Shown piece after piece: positions 5,431 to 9,401 of a DNA stretch of 9,401 bases. A program made the position numbers and the translations under genes. The notes beneath the pieces were generated by a model. The model was not told the origin of the DNA and did no database searches. It saw only the letters and a list, made by a program, of their open reading frames with translations. The stretch's first letter is position 1. Every line of letters starts with the position of its first letter. Source of the stretch: JACQPU01 sp039961715 (lineage in GTDB: Bacteria; Bacteroidota; Ignavibacteria; UBA10030); NCBI GenBank assembly GCA_039961715.1, contig JABRVW010000115.1, positions 1 through 9,401 on the forward strand, read 5' to 3'.

Positions 5431-6645
5431 TCATTCGCTGAATATTGCTCTGAATGGTCTGGTCTCATCATTATTCTGTTCTTTGAGGTTAGCCACTTCT
5501 TTAAGCAACATTTCCTGCAATTGCTCAAGTTTTGCTAATCTCTCCCTGAGTTCGACATTGTCCTGCCTGAGAGTCACGAATTGCTTTTCGCCGTTCGTTC
5601 TGACTGAGTTTATCTCTGTTGTCAACCGTTCATTCTCTTCCTTCAACTCCTGTATCGCTTTTATCAATGGTGCAATCAAATCGTTGTAACGTAACTGATA
5701 CTCTCCGTCATCCGTTATCGTAAGCATTCCCGTATTCTCAATGCCTTCAGATTTCAGGGCTTTTTCAACTTCCTGTGCGATCAATCCAAACTCTGTTCTC
5801 TTCTTCTCATCATTGTTCCTGACATAGGACACTGGTCTGAGTTTGGAGATGAAGTTCAGTCCGAGTGGAGAGTTTTCGATATTGTCTTTCAGTCTCAAAT
5901 CTGAAGTAACAGTCCACGCAACCTGAACGCCGGCGTAAGTGATTGAACTATTTCCAAGCCGCATTTGGTTGTCTGCAGTGGCACTTGGCACCTGTGCATC
6001 GTTACCGATGGCTATGTTGTTTGAGCCGGTGGTGATATTGGCGCCAGCATAGTAGCCCAATGCTGTGTTATAGGAACCCGTTGTATTGCTCACAAGCGAA
6101 AAATAGCCCAATGCAGAATTCGCGATACCAGAAGTGTTTGCGCCGAGTGCTGCTGACCCGAAAGCAGAATTTGCGATGCCAATATTATTGGAAGTAAGCG
6201 ATAAATATCCAAAAGAGGAATTATCGTTACCCGAGGTATTGGCATCAAGTGCGCCACTTCCAAAAGCAGAATTTTTGTTACCCGTGGTTAATGCAGTGAG
6301 AGATTGGTAACCTACACCTGTATTGTAGCTTGCCTGAGCTGCTGAAGAGCCACTCATCGAAAAATTACCAGCGTTGATTCCAACAAATGTGTTGTTACCC
6401 GTTGTTCCACTTGCCCTAAAGGTATGGATAAAACTGTTCGTGCCTTTAAAAATGGAACCCTGCTGGCTGCCGGAAGAAGGTGCAATGAGGGATATTGTCC
6501 CGTTGCTCTGATCAAGCGAGAAGAATGTGTTGGTATCGTCTTTAATGCTAAACACACCACCTGTTCCGAGTGTGTTTGTGATGTTCTGAGCGAAGATGCT
6601 CACGCTCAGAAATAGAGAAAGAAACAACGTCGATTGAAGTTTCAT
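5431..6645 (-). CDS. Repeat-rich fibre protein with C-terminal S74 chaperone domain
   Basis: The protein has 404 residues from ATG 6645, with AGGAGGG 9 bases upstream. Residues 1-20 are a signal peptide (MKLQSTLFLSLFLSVSIFAQ). Residues 21-107 are a beta-rich stem. Residues 108-209 are six 17-residue repeats of the NSAFG type, like the left-handed heads of trimeric adhesins. Residues 246-325 are the Peptidase_S74 (ICA) domain, with TSDLRLKDNI (Ser248 and Lys253, the Ser+5 Lys pair implicated in self-cleavage in endosialidases), LRPVSYV, FGLIAQEVEKAL and LRYNDLIAPLIKAIQEL. Residues 326-391 are a coiled coil rich in Glu, Lys and Leu. The design is of a trimeric fibre folded by its own C-terminal chaperone, then possibly released. 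Unlike its neighbour it carries no T9SS domain, so its route across the outer membrane is unclear. Base composition is lower in GC than the left half of the window. Confidence 0.9.
   Translation of the reverse strand: MKLQSTLFLSLFLSVSIFAQNITNTLGTGGVFSIKDDTNTFFSLDQSNGTISLIAPSSGSQQGSIFKGTNSFIHTFRASGTTGNNTFVGINAGNFSMSGSSAAQASYNTGVGYQSLTALTTGNKNSAFGSGALDANTSGNDNSSFGYLSLTSNNIGIANSAFGSAALGANTSGIANSALGYFSLVSNTTGSYNTALGYYAGANITTGSNNIAIGNDAQVPSATADNQMRLGNSSITYAGVQVAWTVTSDLRLKDNIENSPLGLNFISKLRPVSYVRNNDEKKRTEFGLIAQEVEKALKSEGIENTGMLTITDDGEYQLRYNDLIAPLIKAIQELKEENERLTTEINSVRTNGEKQFVTLRQDNVELRERLAKLEQLQEMLLKEVANLKEQNNDETRPFRAIFSE
6019..6324 (-). repeat. Six tandem 51-base coding repeats in the fibre gene
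   Basis: Six in-frame units of exactly 17 codons start NTGVGY, NSAFGS, NSSFGY, NSAFGS, NSALGY and NTALGY. Units alternate between a GS-AL and a GY-SL form, giving a 102-base superperiod; units 2-3 and 4-5 agree at 22 of 34 residues. At DNA level the copies are diverged, so this is an old expansion kept by selection on structure. Confidence 0.9.
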
Positions 6646-6699
6646 TGAGATTAACCCTCCTGGAAACATTGACAGCCATGCGGTTGACATTCCGCTGGA

Positions 6700-6728
6700 A
6701 ATATACAGGCGCGGAGTCATCCCGTAAA
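6700..6728 (-). promoter_or_regulatory. Candidate promoter of the fibre/T9SS operon
   Basis: On the minus strand, TTTACG (complement of 6723-6728), a 17-base spacer and TATATT (complement of 6700-6705) lie 54 bases upstream of ATG 6645. The -10 box is strong and extends to TATATTTC, close to TAnnTTTG; the -35 box matches at 4 of 6. It gives the operon a start independent of the regulator genes upstream. Confidence 0.45.
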
Positions 6729-6780
6729 TCGCCAGGAAGGGTGAAAATATCAGGAAAGTATTGCTGTTTGTGAGCGACGT

Positions 6781-6798
6781 ATCACCAGTTCGGGTGAT
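6781..6798. other. Hairpin or dyad between the regulator and fibre genes
   Basis: ATCACC (6781-6786) and GGTGAT (6793-6798) are perfect 6-base arms around a 6-base centre. The dyad is 53 bases upstream of the candidate fibre promoter. It could be a regulator site or an RNA hairpin after the response-regulator gene; no T tract follows on the minus strand. Confidence 0.3.
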
Positions 6799-6888
6799 GT
6801 GCCCGCCATGCCAGGGGTCAACGATGGGAACAAGAGGAACGCCCGCCGGAAGAGCGTGAGCACAGCGCGGGGGTGAGCTCTGAAGGAA

Positions 6889-7515
6889 CTACTTCCGCAA
6901 ATACTTTACCACCGCCTCAGTGCGTGAGCGCACCTGCAGTTTTTCATAAATGCGGCGCAGATGGCTATGGACTGTATCGACACTAATGAAGAGCGCTTCG
7001 GCTATCTCTTTGTCACGGCTCCCTTTCGCCAGCGCACTGAGAATCTCTTCTTCGCGCGGTGAAAGTTTAACGGGAGGATTGCTGTTTTCCCTCGTCTTGC
7101 GAAAGGATTGAACAACTTTCCTTGCTATCTGGCTCGACATCGGTGAGCCGCCATTGCAGACTTCTCGTATTGCACTCAAGATCTGATCGGGGGGCGTCCG
7201 TTTCAAAAGATATCCTGTCGCCCCAGCTTCCAATGATTGAAAAATTCTTTCGCTGTCTTCAAACACTGTAAGCATAATGATCTGAAGGTCAGGCATCCTG
7301 TCTTTCAAGCCTCGTACGCATTCAATGCCGCTTATCCCCGGAAGATTGATATCCATCAGGACGACATCGGGAGCTTTACGGGGAATATCCTCCAGCGCTT
7401 CCTCGGCATTCTCATACGCACTGACACAGCGGAATCCTTCCGTGCCGTCAATGAGTACGATGAGACTCTCACGAATTCGTGAGTCGTCCTCGACAATGGA
7501 AACTCGCATACTCAT
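6889..7515 (-). CDS. NarL/LuxR-type response regulator
   Basis: The protein has 208 residues. The receiver domain spans about residues 3-122, with the acidic pocket Asp10 and Asp11, the phosphoacceptor Asp55 in VVLMDINLPG, Thr83 in IIMLTVFED and Lys105 in GYLLKRTPP, so all key residues are present. The LuxR-type helix-turn-helix spans about 150-206, with LSPREEEILSALAKGSRDKEIAEALFIS, then TVHSHLRRIYEKL. Phosphorylation by the upstream kinase should promote dimer formation and DNA binding. ATG 7515 and ATG 7509 are both possible starts with no clear ribosome binding site; the longer is given. The gene starts 80 bases after the kinase stop in the same direction, so the two form one operon. Its targets are unknown; the fibre operon directly downstream is the nearest candidate. 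Confidence 0.93.
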   Translation of the reverse strand: MSMRVSIVEDDSRIRESLIVLIDGTEGFRCVSAYENAEEALEDIPRKAPDVVLMDINLPGISGIECVRGLKDRMPDLQIIMLTVFEDSERIFQSLEAGATGYLLKRTPPDQILSAIREVCNGGSPMSSQIARKVVQSFRKTRENSNPPVKLSPREEEILSALAKGSRDKEIAEALFISVDTVHSHLRRIYEKLQVRSRTEAVVKYLRK

Positions 7516-7533
7516 AGTTCTGCGTCCGCAATC

Positions 7534-7555
7534 ATCGGCGTAAAATACGCCCGAT
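7534..7555. other. Strong hairpin between kinase and regulator genes
   Basis: ATCGGCGTA (7534-7542) pairs with TACGCCCGAT (7546-7555), 9 bp with one bulged base and an AAA loop (TTT on the transcribed minus-strand RNA). It lies in the 80-base gap within the operon, 18 bases before the regulator start codon. It could be a processing, attenuation or translation-control site; no T tract follows. Confidence 0.45.
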
Positions 7556-7595
7556 CACGCAGGAACACAATAGTCAGAATTGGTGATTTTGACGC

Positions 7596-9401
7596 TCATC
7601 GGGGAGTGTTCGTTTTTGCTTTGTTCAGCCCGACGGTGAGTTTCACCATCGTTCCGTTGCCCGGTGCGCTGGAGATTTCACAAACGCCGCCAATATCGTC
7701 CATCCGCTTTTTCAGGTTCGAAACACCGTGGCTGAAAGGCGGAATGGACCCCGTCGCAAATCCCCCGCCGTCATCGGCAATGGTAAATGTGACAGTTGCC
7801 TCCTGCTCGATAACAGTCAGTGCTGCTGTTCTTGCCCCTGAATGCTTGACGATGTTGTTGACTGATTCTTTCACAGCCATAAACAGATTATGGCGGTGCT
7901 GAGCGGAAAGAGTATTGGAAGAAAGAAATTCTGGTATGTGAAGCAAACAGCGGATTCCCGCTTTGCCCAGATATTCCGCAACGTACTGACTGATGTACTC
8001 AACAACGCCCTCCAGGGCATCATACTGCGGATTCACCGCCCAGACAATTTCATCGAAGGCATCCACTGTTTCGCGCACGGCCGATGAAATTCTCTCCATG
8101 TGCTCTTCTGCTTCTCTCGGTGATGCAGCTCGTTTGCTGAGTTCGCTGAGAAGCCCGATTTGAGTGAGCCGTGCGCCAATATCGTCATGCATGTCCTTTG
8201 AAATCCGCAAGCGTTCCTGTTCCAGCGCAGCTTCCTGCTCCATTGTTCTCAATCGCTCTCTGAATCTTCGCGATTCCATTCGCCGGACGGTACCTCCGAC
8301 AATCACGAGGAGGATGACTCCGACTGAAATCCTGAACCACCACGTCATCCAGAACGGCGGAAGGATAACAATCTCCAGAGAAGCTCCCTGTTCATTCCAG
8401 ACACCGTCGCTATTGGAGCCCTTCACTCTGAAGACGTATGTACCGGGATCAAGGCTGGTATACGTCGCCGTGCGATTTGCGCCGGCCGGAATAAAATCGG
8501 GATCAAAACCTTCCAATTTGTACATATATCTGTTCTTTTCCGGAACGGCAAAGTCCAGAGCCGCAAATGTTATGGAAAAAACGTTCTGTTCGTAGGTCAG
8601 CCTGACGCCTTTCGTCTCTGAAATTGCCTGCTGAAGGATGTGCGTACTATCCCCGATTTCCACGGGCCTGTTGAAGAGGGAAAATCCGGTGATCACGATT
8701 TCGGGAATGAACGGGCTGTCCTTGATCGTTTCCGGCTCAAACCTGTCAAACCCTCTGATACCGCCGAAGTACATTATTCCTTCTTTGCTCTTGAAGTAAG
8801 CTCCTGCATTATATTCATTTCCCTGCAAACCGTCTTCACGGAGGTATGTTCGCACGGCTTTGGTTCTCGGGTCGAATCGTACCAGCCCCTTGTTCGTACT
8901 GAGCCATAGTGTGCCGTTCCGGTCGCTCAGGATCCCGTAGACAACATTATTCGGCAGACCATCCGACTCGGTAAATGCAGAAAACTGATTCGTTGTGATG
9001 TCAAGCCGGTTCAAACCGCCTCCGGCAGTCCCGATCCATAAGAATCGTTCCGGTTCGTGAGGATCAGGACAGATGGAAAGCGTTACTGAGGTGTTGATGC
9101 TCGATTTGTTCCCCTTCTCGTGAATGAAGCGCTGCAATTCTTCTGTTGATGGACTAAAGCGAAACAGCCCCTTCTCGGACGCGAACCAGATTCTCTTCTC
9201 ATGGTCCTGGTAGACGCCGACAGGAGGCGGATCGTTTGCACCGAACCATAACCGGTCGCCGAAGACCTTGTAATGGAATGTCCCCGATCGCTTATTCAGC
9301 TGACCGATCGCGCCGCCGCCGATAACCCAGACGGTGCCGGAAGAATCGATGAACACTCTCGATACTGCCTCGCTTCGAAGGCTTGTTGAATCCCCTTTCC
9401 T
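7596..9401 (-). CDS. Propeller-type sensor histidine kinase, C-terminal part
   Basis: The frame is open to the right edge, so the N-terminus lies outside; 601 residues are visible, and the edge-proximal KGDSTSLRSEAVSRVFIDSSG is typical propeller-repeat sequence. Numbering from the edge: propeller (Reg_prop) repeats to about 240, with blades such as DHEKRIWFASEKGLFRF and DRNGTLWLSTNKGLVRFD; Y_Y_Y domain about 271-346; one membrane segment about 356-372; coiled linker; HisKA_3 about 395-460 with the phosphoacceptor His405 in ISKDMHDDIGARLTQIGLLSEL; HATPase_c about 502-592 with ESVNNIVKHSG, IADDGGGF and GHG-like SHGVSNLKKRM. It senses an unknown periplasmic signal and phosphorylates the NarL-type regulator encoded next. 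Unlike the hybrid systems of gut Bacteroides, no receiver or AraC domain is fused to it. Confidence 0.93.
   Translation of the reverse strand, partial: RKGDSTSLRSEAVSRVFIDSSGTVWVIGGGAIGQLNKRSGTFHYKVFGDRLWFGANDPPPVGVYQDHEKRIWFASEKGLFRFSPSTEELQRFIHEKGNKSSINTSVTLSICPDPHEPERFLWIGTAGGGLNRLDITTNQFSAFTESDGLPNNVVYGILSDRNGTLWLSTNKGLVRFDPRTKAVRTYLREDGLQGNEYNAGAYFKSKEGIMYFGGIRGFDRFEPETIKDSPFIPEIVITGFSLFNRPVEIGDSTHILQQAISETKGVRLTYEQNVFSITFAALDFAVPEKNRYMYKLEGFDPDFIPAGANRTATYTSLDPGTYVFRVKGSNSDGVWNEQGASLEIVILPPFWMTWWFRISVGVILLVIVGGTVRRMESRRFRERLRTMEQEAALEQERLRISKDMHDDIGARLTQIGLLSELSKRAASPREAEEHMERISSAVRETVDAFDEIVWAVNPQYDALEGVVEYISQYVAEYLGKAGIRCLLHIPEFLSSNTLSAQHRHNLFMAVKESVNNIVKHSGARTAALTVIEQEATVTFTIADDGGGFATGSIPPFSHGVSNLKKRMDDIGGVCEISSAPGNGTMVKLTVGLNKAKTNTPR

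Noticed and set aside
5427..5528. 34-residue N-terminal extension of the T9SS cargo protein
   Set aside because: It overlaps the end of the fibre gene and would place the signal peptide internally.
6019..6324. Regularly spaced repeats as a CRISPR array
   Set aside because: The repeats are contiguous, in frame, diverged and 51 bases long, with no unique spacers; they encode protein repeats.
6646..6720. 25-residue N-terminal extension of the fibre protein
   Set aside because: It covers the ribosome binding site and promoter, and the signal peptide starts at ATG 6645.

Overview
The window looks like a chromosomal segment of a Gram-negative bacterium of the Bacteroidota/Chlorobiota/Ignavibacteriota group. 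The main evidence is a secreted protein that ends in a type IX secretion (T9SS) sorting domain with the YPNPFNP motif. It is supported by a NarL-type two-component pair whose kinase has a periplasmic propeller, and by at least one promoter of the TTTG-N19-TAnnTTTG type described in Bacteroidetes. The phylum is an inference; Ignavibacteria-like lineages fit best. No rRNA, tRNA, CRISPR array or prophage was seen.

Layout, left to right. (1) 1-368, minus: the 5' end of a gene for an exported protein with a GTG start, cut by the window edge. (2) 369-1398: a solitary HuH transposase of the REP-associated (RAYT) kind, the only plus-strand gene, flanked by short AAGTCCG palindromes and hairpins. (3) 1399-1659, minus: a small orphan ORF with a good ribosome binding site. 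(4) 1817-3661, minus: an operon of a PadR-type repressor followed by a polytopic membrane protein with a HAAS/permease-prefix-like N-terminus. The PadR gene has a near-consensus promoter overlapped by an inverted repeat, and its 3' end appears to have been extended by a dispersed repeat. (5) 3839-4417, minus: a DUF4256 family protein. (6) 4677-6645, minus: two genes 4 bases apart, for a repeat-rich fibre with a C-terminal S74 intramolecular chaperone domain and for a small T9SS cargo protein. (7) 6889-9401, minus: a NarL-type response regulator and, upstream of it, a sensor kinase with propeller, Y_Y_Y, TM, HisKA_3 and HATPase parts. The kinase N-terminus lies beyond the right edge.

How the genes may work together. 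The kinase and regulator form one signalling unit and are the nearest candidate controllers of the fibre/T9SS pair, which has its own candidate promoter. The fibre gene is visibly AT-richer than the left half of the window, and its product is built like a phage tail fibre or trimeric adhesin, so acquisition by transfer is plausible. The PadR/membrane-protein pair is probably self-regulated through the operator-like repeat. The most interesting signals are the fibre plus T9SS operon, the repeat-derived tail on PadR, and the RAYT with its palindromes. None amounts to a proven new system from sequence alone.
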